64,000 nt of DNA, taken from positions 1-64,000 of the forward strand of contig JAJZNC010000060.1 of the NCBI GenBank assembly GCA_021848045.1. The letters run 5' to 3'. Origin of the DNA: an archaeon. Lineage in GTDB: Archaea > Thermoproteota > Nitrososphaeria > Nitrososphaerales > Gagatemarchaeaceae. Of this stretch, positions 42,645 to 51,091 are shown in pieces. A program made the position numbers and the translations under genes. The notes below the pieces were generated by a model. The model was not told where the DNA came from, ran no database searches, and saw nothing but the letters and a program-made list of their open reading frames with translations. Position 1 is the first letter of the stretch. Every line of letters starts with the position of its first letter.

Positions 42645-43121
42645 TTGAGCACGGTGGGCTCCCGCCGAGGGCTCCTGCGCAGGTCTGCCTTCCTGAGGGT
42701 GGTGAAGTTCGCGATAGCAACCGGCCTGGGATTCCTGATAGCGGAAGCCATCCTGGTGCTGGGGGTCTTCTGGCTGTACCATGACATCCAGGTGCCCGGG
42801 CTCTCCAGCTCCCCGACGATCCTCGAGCTCGACGCGCTCTCCCTCGGCGTGGGATCGACCGTCGCCTTCGTGGTCAACGAGATGTCCACCATCAAGAAGC
42901 ACGAGTCCAGGACCACCGCGAGCTGGCCGGTGAGATGGGTGAAGTACCAGTTCGCGAAGCTGCTGGGAAACATCCTTATCGTGGTCATCCAGTTCATCCT
43001 CCTAGCCACGGTCGCGCTCTCCCCGGTGTACGGGAGCGTGGTGGGGGCCATACTCTCGTATCCTGTGACGTACGCGGTGTCGATGGTCTTCGTCTGGAGG
43101 ATAAACCCCCTCCGCGACTAG
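42645..43121 (+). CDS. Small membrane protein, GtrA-like
   Basis: A 158-residue protein with four hydrophobic segments (FAIATGLGFLIAEAILVLGV, LSLGVGSTVAFVVNEM, LLGNILIVVIQFILLATVAL, GAILSYPVTYAVSMVFVWR). The spacing and the end of helix two (AFVVNE) resemble GtrA family proteins, which flip or transfer polyprenyl-linked sugars; this is a weak match. TTG at 42645 is leaderless from a TATA-like CCTTATCC. Confidence 0.6.
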   Translation: MSTVGSRRGLLRRSAFLRVVKFAIATGLGFLIAEAILVLGVFWLYHDIQVPGLSSSPTILELDALSLGVGSTVAFVVNEMSTIKKHESRTTASWPVRWVKYQFAKLLGNILIVVIQFILLATVALSPVYGSVVGAILSYPVTYAVSMVFVWRINPLRD

Positions 43122-43124
43122 GGT

Positions 43125-44681
43125 TCACCCGAGCGCAGCTAGGAGCCTGTCGCCTATCGGGCTCCCCCACCCGGTGCACGCGTCCCAGCCGGGGCCCGCC
43201 TTGTAGGCCCCGTTGTTCCCCTTGACGACGTCGGTGAAGGCAGAGGGGCTCCGGTAGAGGAGCGGGTTGACGTAGCCCACACGCTTACCTATCCCCTGGT
43301 TGATCAGGGCGAGGAGCCCGGTCCAGAGCGGCGCGACGGCGCTCGTCCCGCCCACGGTAGCCGCGCTGCCGTCCACGACTATCCCGTAGCCCGTCCGCGG
43401 GTCGGCGTCCCCAGACACGTCCGGGACGCCCCTACCGACCCGTCCGCCGGGGTTAGCGGAGGGCGGCACGTCGGCGCCCGCCTGCCAGGGAGGCATGGGA
43501 AAGACGTCGCTCACGCCGCCGCCGGTCGCCCCTCCGCTCGGGAGGTCGTCCCAGACCACCTGGCTGGATATCCTCCCCCCGCTAGCCGTGAGCCGCGTCC
43601 CCCCGCATCCGACCACGTACTGCGAGGAGGCGGGATAGTCGACGTGGGCTAGGCCGTCGTCCACCCCGTCAGACGAGCCGTTGTCCCCGGACGCCGCGCA
43701 GACCGTTACCCCCAGGACGGCGGCGTCCTGGAACGCCTGGTCGAGGGCGCCGATTCCCTGGGCGGTCCACTCGTCCTCGGCGCTTCCCCAGCTTATCGAG
43801 AGGACGGAAGGCTCTCCCTGCGCGCCGTGCAGGGCGGCGCCCACCCCGTCAACGAAGCCCGCGTCCGTGTTGGGGGCGAAGTAGACGAGGACATCGGCGT
43901 TCGGGGCGATCGCCCCTGCCACCTCGATGTCCAGCGAGACCTCGGCGTCTGGCCCTGCCGGGTCCCCGGTAGGGGAGTTCGTGGCCCCGTCGACGGAGAC
44001 GGCGGTCACGGATGGAGGGGCGATCCCCAGGCCGGAGAAGAAGGACAGGATGTCAGCACGGGAGTACCCTCCCCCGAGCTCGAGTATCCCGAACGACTGT
44101 CCTGAGCCGTCCAGGGAGGGATAGTCGTACAGCCGAGCGACCTCGGTGGGGGCGTAGGACACCCCCGCCTCGGCCTGCGGACGCATCCGGAAGTGCGTTC
44201 GCGCCTGGGGGCGGTTGTCGAGCCCGAGGACGGCCGCGACCACGGAGACCAGCTCCTCGGAGACGAAGACCGGGCCCACCCGGCCGCGATAGGAGCCGCG
44301 CGCAGGGTGCTCGCATCGGGCGAGGGTGACGTTGAACGCCTTCGAGAGCTGCCCGACGGTCCCCGAGAGGACGACGGAGCGCTTGGCGGCGCTCTCCTCG
44401 ACCACGGAAAGGGAGTTCTCGGCGGCGAAGTCCCTGACCTTCACGAGCTCCTCGCCGGCAGAGCCGAACTCCCTCTCGAACTCAAGGCGCGACAGGTACG
44501 TCCGGTCGCGAGGCCGGACCGAGGAGAGCTTCCTCACTAGCTCCAGCTCCCTCTCCGGCGACCGCGGGCGGAGGACGACCGTCACGCGCGCCACCTCCGC
44601 GGGGTCGGCCGGACCCGAGACCCGCGCGAGCCTGAGCGCTTTCCGCTCGCTCTGAGGCAGGGGGAGGAGACGAGTCGGCAC
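43125..44681 (-). CDS. Sedolisin (kumamolisin-like) acid serine protease S53
   Basis: The 518-residue protein has a Pro-kumamolisin activation domain (residues about 30-150) and the subtilisin-like sedolisin catalytic domain. Glu247 and Asp251 (AEVSLDIEVAG), oxyanion Asp333 (ASGDNG) and Ser447 (GGTSAVAP) make up the catalytic set; a Ca-binding C-terminus (SAFTDVVKGNN) is present. These enzymes act extracellularly at low pH. No N-terminal signal peptide is seen from the leaderless GTG start at 44681, which is well placed 26 bases from TCTTAAGA. Together with the peptide ABC importer it suggests protein scavenging. Confidence 0.92.
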   Translation of the reverse strand: MPTRLLPLPQSERKALRLARVSGPADPAEVARVTVVLRPRSPERELELVRKLSSVRPRDRTYLSRLEFEREFGSAGEELVKVRDFAAENSLSVVEESAAKRSVVLSGTVGQLSKAFNVTLARCEHPARGSYRGRVGPVFVSEELVSVVAAVLGLDNRPQARTHFRMRPQAEAGVSYAPTEVARLYDYPSLDGSGQSFGILELGGGYSRADILSFFSGLGIAPPSVTAVSVDGATNSPTGDPAGPDAEVSLDIEVAGAIAPNADVLVYFAPNTDAGFVDGVGAALHGAQGEPSVLSISWGSAEDEWTAQGIGALDQAFQDAAVLGVTVCAASGDNGSSDGVDDGLAHVDYPASSQYVVGCGGTRLTASGGRISSQVVWDDLPSGGATGGGVSDVFPMPPWQAGADVPPSANPGGRVGRGVPDVSGDADPRTGYGIVVDGSAATVGGTSAVAPLWTGLLALINQGIGKRVGYVNPLLYRSPSAFTDVVKGNNGAYKAGPGWDACTGWGSPIGDRLLAALG

Positions 44682-44762
44682 GAGAGTCCTGCCGTGCGAC
44701 GGGTCTTAAGAAGCTGACCGAACAATCGTCGCCCCTACGCTGATAAGAGGGTCGTCGGTCGA

Positions 44763-45350
44763 ATGGCTGTGGCACGCCTCGGGCGCGGGTTCTTCTCCCG
44801 TTACACACCGGAGGTCGCCAGGGACCTCCTGGGTTGTCTCATCGTCAGAGAGACCCGGGGGTCGAGGCTCTCGGGCAGGATAGTCGAGGCCGAGGCATAC
44901 AGGGGGAGCGACGACCCGGCGAGCCACTCATACCGAGGTGCGACCAAGAGGAGCGCGATGATGTTCGGGGAGGCCGGGAGGGCCTACGTCTACTTCGTGT
45001 ACGGCAACCACTGGTGCCTGAACTTCACGACGGAGGAAGAGGGCCAGCCGGGGGCAGTCCTGATCCGGGCGCTCGAGCCGGTGGAGGGGGTCGCCCGGAT
45101 GGCCAGGAGCAGAGGAGTGGACGACCTGAGGAGCCTCACCAGCGGGCCTGGCAGGCTCACGGAGGCCCTCTCGATAGGCGGGAGCTTCAACGGGGAGGAC
45201 GTCGTCACCTCGAAGAGGCTGCGCGTGGAGGGCCGCGCCGGGCAGGTTGAGGCTGGCACCTCGGCGAGGATAGGCGTCAGCAGCGGACGGGAGATGCGGT
45301 GGAGGTTCTTCGTGGTGGGGAACCCCTTCGTCTCGAAAGGCAAGGCATAA
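44763..45350 (+). CDS. 3-methyladenine DNA glycosylase (AAG/MPG family)
   Basis: The 195-residue enzyme has the AAG signature RIVEAEAYRGSDDPASHSYR with the catalytic Glu, then KRSAMMFGEAGRAYVYFVYG and GQPGAVLIRALEPVEG, plus the base-binding LTSGPGRLTEAL. It excises alkylated purines. ATG start at 44763; the gene is divergent from the sedolisin. The downstream tRNA-Pro promoter overlaps its 3' end. Confidence 0.93.
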   Translation: MAVARLGRGFFSRYTPEVARDLLGCLIVRETRGSRLSGRIVEAEAYRGSDDPASHSYRGATKRSAMMFGEAGRAYVYFVYGNHWCLNFTTEEEGQPGAVLIRALEPVEGVARMARSRGVDDLRSLTSGPGRLTEALSIGGSFNGEDVVTSKRLRVEGRAGQVEAGTSARIGVSSGREMRWRFFVVGNPFVSKGKA

Positions 45351-45380
45351 CTAAGGAGCCTGGGAAGACGGGAGGCGGCA

Positions 45381-45510
45381 GGGGTCGTCGGCTAGGCTGC
45401 GGCCTTCGGTCCGCGGGGCTAGTCTGGTCTAGGCTTCAAATCGAAAGAAGAGGCCTTGGGAACGAGTTCAAGAGCGCTTGAGACCCCCGGTTCAAATCCG
45501 GGCGACCCCA
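45381..45510 (+). tRNA. tRNA-Pro(UGG) with three apparent introns
   Basis: Acceptor GGGGTCG/CGACCCC with discriminator A and T-arm CCCGG-TTCAAAT-CCGGG are intact. A normal 76-base tRNA results after removing 27 bases in the D-arm entrance (45390-45416; limits ambiguous because GGCTAG repeats), 13 bases in the anticodon stem (45440-45452, position 29/30) and 14 bases at 37/38 (45461-45474). The mature stem is CAAGC/GCTTG with loop CTTGGGC, anticodon TGG at 45457-45459, D-stem GGCT/GGCT, variable AGACC. Base accounting is exact. The first intron contains GCGG-CCTTCGGT-CCGC. TATA CATAACTA lies about 30 bases upstream. Confidence 0.85.
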
Positions 45511-45574
45511 CCAACACCATCCCCTCCCCTTGTCATTGAACGGCCAGGCCGGGGCTCACAGGCCTTCTGGTTCC

Positions 45575-45617
45575 GCCATGCGAAGACGATGGTAGGCCGT
45601 GCCGGCCTTCGCATGGC
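45575..45617. repeat. 11-bp perfect inverted repeat with 21-base loop
   Basis: GCCATGCGAAG (45575-45585) and CTTCGCATGGC (45607-45617) are perfectly complementary and would form a strong hairpin in DNA or RNA. It lies in the 235-base gap between tRNA-Pro and the NrdD-like regulator. No T-run follows, so it is not an ordinary terminator. Confidence 0.7.
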
Positions 45618-45693
45618 CCCGCCCGTCCCAGGAAGCGGAAGCTCCAGCACGCAAGGACAGAGCCGAATCCGTTCGGGAGATGTGGATTTTATT

Positions 45694-45722
45694 TGACATT
45701 AGGTGATGTCATAATTATATAG
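45694..45722 (+). promoter_or_regulatory. TGACAT inverted-repeat operator next to TATA of the NrdD-like gene
   Basis: TGACAT-(6)-ATGTCA at 45694-45711 is a perfect inverted repeat. It abuts the TATA region ATAATTATATAG (45711-45722), which lies about 30 bases before the ATG at 45747. This is a natural position for an autoregulator. Confidence 0.65.
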
Positions 45723-45746
45723 TTTGCACCCCAATACGCGTGAGAG

Positions 45747-47834
45747 ATGCAGGCAGCCCCCCGTCGAGTCAGAACGATCTACAGCGTCATCGCCTCCCCG
45801 CAGAGGCTCGAGATCCTCAAGATCCTGAACGTCAAGGGGCCGCTGACGTACAGCGCGCTAAAGTCGCTCGCGGGCTTCAAGTCGAAGAAGGAATCGGGCA
45901 AGTTCGCCTACCACCTGAGGAAGCTGGTCAGGCAGCTCCTCATACAGCTCAACAGGCAGGAGAGGAAGTACACTGTCACAAACCTCGGGAGGCTCGTGCT
46001 CAACCTCACGAGGCAGATCGAGGAGCAGTCGCTGATAGAGAGCGGCAAGCTCTACGTGAGGACCACGAGGCAGGCGATGGAGGAGTTCAACGCGGACAAG
46101 ATACTCCAGTCGCTCGTCAAGGAGGCGGGGATGCCCGTCGAGCTCGCCCAGAAGATAACCAGCGAGACAGAGTCGAGGCTCTACAAGTTCCAAACCCAAT
46201 ACCTCACGGCCCCCCTGATCAGGGAGATGGTCAACTCGCTCCTCGTCGAGCAGAACCTCGAGGAGTACAGGCACAAGCTCACGCGACTGGGGCTCCCTGT
46301 CTTCGACGTCACGCAGCTACTGGCCAGGGCGGGCGGAGACGGGGGGGACGCCGAGTCCCTCCTCCACCAGACGGGCAAATCCGTCTTCTCAGAATACCTG
46401 CTCCTAGAGCAGCTGCCCAGAGACGTCTCCGACGCCCACCTCAACGGTGACATTCACATCTCGCAGGCGGGGACGTGGGCGCTCATCCCTGACACCGTGT
46501 TCCTGGACCTCCTCTCCGTCAGGGCGTCGGGGTTCAACCCGAAGGGGAGGCTGCCGGGCGTCCCAATGCTTCAGGGTCCGACCAACCTGGAGGAGGCCGT
46601 CAACGTGGTCGCGAACATAGCGCCCCTCATCAAGAAGGAGGCGAACCAGGAGGTGGTCTTCAGGAACTTCCTGCAGTACGTCGCGCAGTTCACCAGGTCC
46701 AGGACCAAGAAGGAGGTGGCGGACGCCCTCAGCAAGCTCTTCGACCAGGTCTCTTCGTCGCTACAGCCGATGCAGAGGCCCGCGGTCACCCTCCAGCTCG
46801 ACGTCTACGTCAAGGACGACGCGGGACGCGAGCTGATGGACAAGGCGCTGGGGGCGACCATGGACGCCTACAGGGACTACGTCGAGATGGTGCCGAGGCC
46901 GGAGGTGCGCCTCCTCCTCGCCAAGCCTGCCAAGTCAGAGGAGACGTGGTACCTCAAGGAGGCGGCCGCGCTGATCTTCCACGGCGGCAAGGTGAGCTTC
47001 TTCCAGTCGGGGCAGAAGCGGAGCTCGCTCGGGATAAACCCGGACGTCCTGCCTCAGGACCACCAGGGCGACAACGTGAGCGTGCTGCACAACCTCAGCA
47101 TAAACCTCCCGCGGCTCTCGTACGAGTCCAACCAGGACGAGACGTACTTCAGGGCGAAGCTCTCGATGCTCATGGGGGTGGCCTCCGACGCCCTTCTCAC
47201 CAGGAGGCGGCTGCTCGAGAGGGTGATGAACAAGGGGCTCCTCCCGACGCTCAGCTTCGGCTCGGACAACGTGAGCTCAGACTCGATGCCGCTCGTCATG
47301 AACCTGGTGGGGCTCGACGAGGCAATCTACGGACTGGGGAGGGAGGCCGCGCCCGCGGCGAGGGCAGAGCTGGCGTCCAAGATCCTCGCCACCGCGTCCC
47401 AGTCGGCAAGGGAGAGGTCCGGAAAGGGCGAGAGGCTCGCGATAGCGCTCATCGAGGAGGAAGGGGCTGCGCGGATGGCCGCGCTGGACGCCGAGAGGTA
47501 CGGGAGGGCGAACCTCCAGAGCCTCGAGAGGAGGGGCTACTCTCAGGCCGCGAGGCTCACGATGGAGGACCTAGGGAACGCCGAGACGATGGCACATCTG
47601 GCGAAGCTGGGCCAGGGGGCTGCGGGGGGCCTGTCGGTCTACCTGGACGCGACGGCGCTCGACCCGAGGGGGATCTACAACCTGGCCGCGAGCGCATCCC
47701 CGAGCCTCGACTTCTTCGGGGTCGAGAGGCTCGTCTCCTTCTGCCGCAACTGCGGCTCGAAGCTCCCCGCCAAGACTGAGAGGTGCACGAAGTGCAGGTC
47801 CACGGCGACCGCCCAATATTCGACAGCCGAATAA
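45747..47834 (+). CDS. Winged-helix + ATP-cone + catalytically dead NrdD-like protein; candidate RNR regulator
   Basis: The 695-residue protein has an ArsR-like winged helix (residues about 10-90: ASPQRLEILKILN, KFAYHLRKLVRQLL), an ATP-cone (about 100-190: EEFNADKILQSLVKEAG, YLTAPLIREMVNSLLVEQ), and a body like anaerobic RNR NrdD (SDAHLNGDIHI, LSINLPRLSYESNQDETYFR, VGLDEAIYGLG). The C-terminus keeps a zinc site (CRNC...CTKC) but the RVxGY glycyl-radical tail is missing, and these four are the only Cys in the protein, so no thiyl-radical Cys exists. It is not an active reductase. The adjacent gene is class II RNR. ATG is leaderless. Function as an ATP/dATP-sensing regulator is inference. Confidence 0.85.
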   Translation: MQAAPRRVRTIYSVIASPQRLEILKILNVKGPLTYSALKSLAGFKSKKESGKFAYHLRKLVRQLLIQLNRQERKYTVTNLGRLVLNLTRQIEEQSLIESGKLYVRTTRQAMEEFNADKILQSLVKEAGMPVELAQKITSETESRLYKFQTQYLTAPLIREMVNSLLVEQNLEEYRHKLTRLGLPVFDVTQLLARAGGDGGDAESLLHQTGKSVFSEYLLLEQLPRDVSDAHLNGDIHISQAGTWALIPDTVFLDLLSVRASGFNPKGRLPGVPMLQGPTNLEEAVNVVANIAPLIKKEANQEVVFRNFLQYVAQFTRSRTKKEVADALSKLFDQVSSSLQPMQRPAVTLQLDVYVKDDAGRELMDKALGATMDAYRDYVEMVPRPEVRLLLAKPAKSEETWYLKEAAALIFHGGKVSFFQSGQKRSSLGINPDVLPQDHQGDNVSVLHNLSINLPRLSYESNQDETYFRAKLSMLMGVASDALLTRRRLLERVMNKGLLPTLSFGSDNVSSDSMPLVMNLVGLDEAIYGLGREAAPAARAELASKILATASQSARERSGKGERLAIALIEEEGAARMAALDAERYGRANLQSLERRGYSQAARLTMEDLGNAETMAHLAKLGQGAAGGLSVYLDATALDPRGIYNLAASASPSLDFFGVERLVSFCRNCGSKLPAKTERCTKCRSTATAQYSTAE

Positions 47835-47849
47835 GCTAGACAAAACGGT

Positions 47850-47880
47850 TTGACATTCTGTCAACTTCGGTTGACTTGAA
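47850..47880. promoter_or_regulatory. TTGACA repeat cluster between the NrdD-like gene and nrdJ
   Basis: TTGACA-TTC-TGTCAA (47850-47864) is a perfect inverted repeat, and TTGACTTGAA (47871-47880) adds a third similar half-site. The half-site matches the one at 45694. Fifteen bases downstream of the regulator stop and about 220 bases before the nrdJ TATA box (48080-48087). The rest of the 270-base gap shows no gene; it contains a small palindrome TGGAATTATTCCA. Confidence 0.55.
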
Positions 47881-48105
47881 CCCCGGACGAGGGCGCGGGA
47901 CCCCTCCGCGCGGAGGCGTGGAATTATTCCAAAGATCCCGCAGAAGACCGGGGAGACCCGTGAGAGCAGGCCCTATCGCTTACGCTGACTCCATGGCAGG
48001 ACACACATGTAACCGACGTGAGCGCAATCGCGAGTTGTAACGGCGCGGTATCGACGGAGGAATCTTTGCCGGCGTAAGGTATTAAGGCTGCCGTTGGTTA
48101 ACGAT

Positions 48106-50484
48106 TTGTCCACCGAGAACCAGATAAAGGGTGTCCGTCGGCCAGAGTGCGCGAATTGTTATTTGACGACTGAGATTGAATCTAACAACGAAAGCGGGTT
48201 GAGCGAGCAGCCGCCCCAGCGGACGGAGGTGACCCTGCCCAGGGAGACCCTCGACGCGTTCGGGGAGGACGAGCTCAGGGCCCGTGTCTTCTACGAAAAG
48301 TACGCGCTGAGGGACGAGTCGGGCAAGCAGGTCGAGACGGTCCCAAAGCAGCTCTGGCGGAGGGTCGCCAGCGAGCTCGCGTCGGTGGAGGTCAACGAGT
48401 CCAAGAAGGGCGAGTGGACGGACAAGTTCTACTGGCTGCTCGACGACTTCAAGTTCGTACCCGGCGGAAGGATAATGTTCGGGGCTGGGCAGTCAAGGAG
48501 GTCGACGCTCCTGAACTGCTACTTCTTCAAAATAAGGGAGGACTCGATAGAGGCGATCTTCGACTGGTGCAAGGAGGCGGCGAGGACCTACAGCTTCGGC
48601 GGAGGGGTTGGGACTGACATATCCGTGCTGAGGCCGCGCGGGACGCCCGTGAACAACTCGGCGATAGTCAGCTCTGGCTCCGTCTCGTTCATGGAGCTCC
48701 TCTCCACCACGACAGGGACAATCGGTCAGGCGGGGAGGAGGGGGGCGCTGATGATCACCCTCAGGGTTGACCACCCGGACATATTCGACTTCATCAACGT
48801 GAAGAAGGACCTGAAGAAGGTGAACTATGCTAACATCTCGGTGAAGGTCACCGACGAGTTCATGGAGGCCGTCGAGAGCGACGGGGAGTTCACGCTCAGG
48901 TTCAAGAACGAGAAGGCGAGCATGGAGAAGAAGGTCAGAGCGAGGGAGGTCTGGAACTCGCTCGTGAAGGCGGCGTGGCAGAGCGACGAGCCCGGCCTCA
49001 TATTCTGGGACACCATCAAGAGGGACTCCACCACCGAGTACAACGGGATGGCGGTGGAGGGAGTCAACCCCTGCAGCGAGCAGACGCTCGAGAACTACGG
49101 CTGCTGCTGCCTGGGCTCGATCAACCTAAGCGCGTTCGTGAAGGACTCGTTCACTGACAGGGCGAGCGTAGACTGGGCAGGCCTGACAAAGGCCGCGCAG
49201 TACGCGACCAGGTTCCTGGACAACGTGCTCGACTACAACGCCGACAAGCACCCGCTGCCGCAGCAGAAGAAGGCGTCTCTCTGGTCGAGACGGGTCGGGG
49301 TGGGCACCACCGGGCTCGGGGACATGCTCATCAAGCTCGGCAGGAAGTACGACGAGGAGCCGACGGTCGAGTTCGTCGACAAGCTCTTCGAGAGGATAAC
49401 CAACGTCATCTACGACTACTCCGCGGAGCTGGCGAAGGAGAAGGGGCCGGCCCCCGCCTTCGAGGCTGAGAAGCACCTCGCCCAGCCGTTCGTCAAGAGG
49501 CTGGACGCGGGCGTAAGGGATAAGATCAGGGCGCAGGGGATAAGGAACTCCGCCCTCACGACGGTACCCCCGGTGGGCTCTGGCTCCATCTTCGTGGGGT
49601 CGTCGAGCGGCGTGGAGCCCGTCTTCGCCCTCTACTACACGAGGAGGTCCAAGTCCCTCAGCGAGGGGGAGTTCAAGGTCTGGCACCCCCTGGTCAAGGA
49701 GTACATGCGGGTGTTCAGGGTCACCGACGAGGACACGCTCCCTGGATACTTCGTCACAGCGCACCAGATCAAGCCCGAGATGAGGGTGAGGATGCAGGCG
49801 GCCATCCAGAAGCACATCGACACGGCCATATCGAGCACCGTCAACCTCCCCCAGGAGACCTCGACCGAGGAGGTCGAGAAGGTCTACTTCCTCGCCTGGA
49901 AGCTCGGCTGCAAGGGCATCACCATCTACAGGGAAGGGAGCAGGGAGGGGATCCTCGAGACGACCAACGTCGACAAGAAGGAGGCGGGGGCGGCCCCGAG
50001 GGAGGAACCCAGGCAGGAGGCCGCCGGGGCGTTCGAGAGGCCCAAGGTAATGGTCGGGAGGACGCTGAAGCTCAAGCTCCCCCAGGGAGGGCTCTACGTC
50101 ACCGCCAACTCAGACGAGGTCGGGACCCTGAAGGAGGTGTTCGTGACGCTGGGCAAGCTGGGCGGCGACGAGAAGGCGGACGCCGAGGCGATAGGGAGGC
50201 TCATCAGCCTCTACCTCCAGCACGGCGGTGAGATCCAGAGCGTGGTGAACATGCTCAAGGGCATCCGCGGCAAGTACGTCTCGTGGGACGAGGGGGTCCA
50301 GTTGCTCTCGATCCCGGACGCCGTGGCAAAGGCACTCGAGGTGCTGACGGCGGGGAAGGTCAAGAAGGAGGCGGCCACCCCGCTCACCCAGGGCGGGACC
50401 TGCCCCGACTGCCACGAGAACGCCCTCATCTTCGAGGGAGGGTGCTACAAGTGCACCAGCTGCGGGTACTCAAAGTGCGAATAG
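48106..50484 (+). CDS. nrdJ: Class II (adenosylcobalamin-dependent) ribonucleotide reductase
   Basis: The 792-residue NrdJ reduces ribonucleotides to deoxyribonucleotides. Conserved pieces are NCYFFKIREDSIEAIFD with its Cys, SFGGGVGTDISVLRPRG, the active-site GVNPCSEQ, TTVPPVGSGSIFVGSSSGVEP, and WKLGCKGITIYREGSR. The C-terminal region (TCPDCHENALIFEGGCYKC, CGYSKCE) supplies redox or zinc Cys. There is no N-terminal ATP-cone, so it lacks the usual overall-activity site. TTG at 48106 is leaderless from TATTAAGG (48080-48087); 12 bases longer to 48094 is possible. The upstream NrdD-like protein holds the ATP-cone instead. Confidence 0.95.
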   Translation: MSTENQIKGVRRPECANCYLTTEIESNNESGLSEQPPQRTEVTLPRETLDAFGEDELRARVFYEKYALRDESGKQVETVPKQLWRRVASELASVEVNESKKGEWTDKFYWLLDDFKFVPGGRIMFGAGQSRRSTLLNCYFFKIREDSIEAIFDWCKEAARTYSFGGGVGTDISVLRPRGTPVNNSAIVSSGSVSFMELLSTTTGTIGQAGRRGALMITLRVDHPDIFDFINVKKDLKKVNYANISVKVTDEFMEAVESDGEFTLRFKNEKASMEKKVRAREVWNSLVKAAWQSDEPGLIFWDTIKRDSTTEYNGMAVEGVNPCSEQTLENYGCCCLGSINLSAFVKDSFTDRASVDWAGLTKAAQYATRFLDNVLDYNADKHPLPQQKKASLWSRRVGVGTTGLGDMLIKLGRKYDEEPTVEFVDKLFERITNVIYDYSAELAKEKGPAPAFEAEKHLAQPFVKRLDAGVRDKIRAQGIRNSALTTVPPVGSGSIFVGSSSGVEPVFALYYTRRSKSLSEGEFKVWHPLVKEYMRVFRVTDEDTLPGYFVTAHQIKPEMRVRMQAAIQKHIDTAISSTVNLPQETSTEEVEKVYFLAWKLGCKGITIYREGSREGILETTNVDKKEAGAAPREEPRQEAAGAFERPKVMVGRTLKLKLPQGGLYVTANSDEVGTLKEVFVTLGKLGGDEKADAEAIGRLISLYLQHGGEIQSVVNMLKGIRGKYVSWDEGVQLLSIPDAVAKALEVLTAGKVKKEAATPLTQGGTCPDCHENALIFEGGCYKCTSCGYSKCE

Positions 50485-50541
50485 TGCGCCCTGGCGGCTC
50501 CCCTCGGGGCGCTGCAGGCTCCGGAAGGCCCCTGTCCCCCC

Positions 50542-51027
50542 TCAGTGGGCAGCCTGCTCTTTGAGCTCGGCTTCCATGGCCTTCGCGAGGTTCTTCCATA
50601 TCTTCGAGTCGCCCGCGCGCTCGGCCGCGGCCAACCGAGCCACCTCGGCTGGAGAGACCTCTTTCCTTACGGAGAGGAGGAGCATCCCGGTGAACTCGAG
50701 CCGCGAGCCCCCGTCGGGCTCGGGGAAGAACTCGTAGAGGAATTGGGAGTAGGGGGTCGGGCCCCCGATGTGCGTGTTCACAAGGGAACGCCTCTCTCGG
50801 TTTATCCTGACGAGGCGCCTCTTCGTTACCCGGCCCCGGTCGGTCTGGCGCGTGTCGTCCAGGATTATCGCGTCCTCGGTGAGCTTCCTGATCCTCCTGC
50901 TCCCCTCGAGTCCCATCCGCTTCCAGTCGGCAGGGCCAGGGTCGTAGTCTGTCGACCAGGCGAACGCCCTCTCGACGGGGACGGCGAACCTCTGGGTGAA
51001 GGTGTAGTTGATCGAGGCGTAGGGCAA
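50542..51027 (-). CDS. SRPBCC (START-like) domain protein
   Basis: The 161-residue protein resembles polyketide cyclase/SRPBCC proteins: FTQRFAVPVERAFAWSTDYD, a central strand pair with TKRRLVRINRE, YSQFLYEFFPEPDGGSRLEF, and a long C-terminal helix. Such folds bind hydrophobic ligands. It is divergent from another SRPBCC gene, with an AT-rich promoter at about 51056-51068 between them. Confidence 0.65.
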   Translation of the reverse strand: MPYASINYTFTQRFAVPVERAFAWSTDYDPGPADWKRMGLEGSRRIRKLTEDAIILDDTRQTDRGRVTKRRLVRINRERRSLVNTHIGGPTPYSQFLYEFFPEPDGGSRLEFTGMLLLSVRKEVSPAEVARLAAAERAGDSKIWKNLAKAMEAELKEQAAH

Positions 51028-51091
51028 GCCGTCCGACGACAGGGTTTCGGGGCTACATAATCGTTATAGCGCCGGGTGAATCCGCAGGGTC

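Noticed and set aside
47890-48100. Cobalamin riboswitch before nrdJ
   Set aside because: No B12-box or characteristic core; the nrdJ start appears leaderless.
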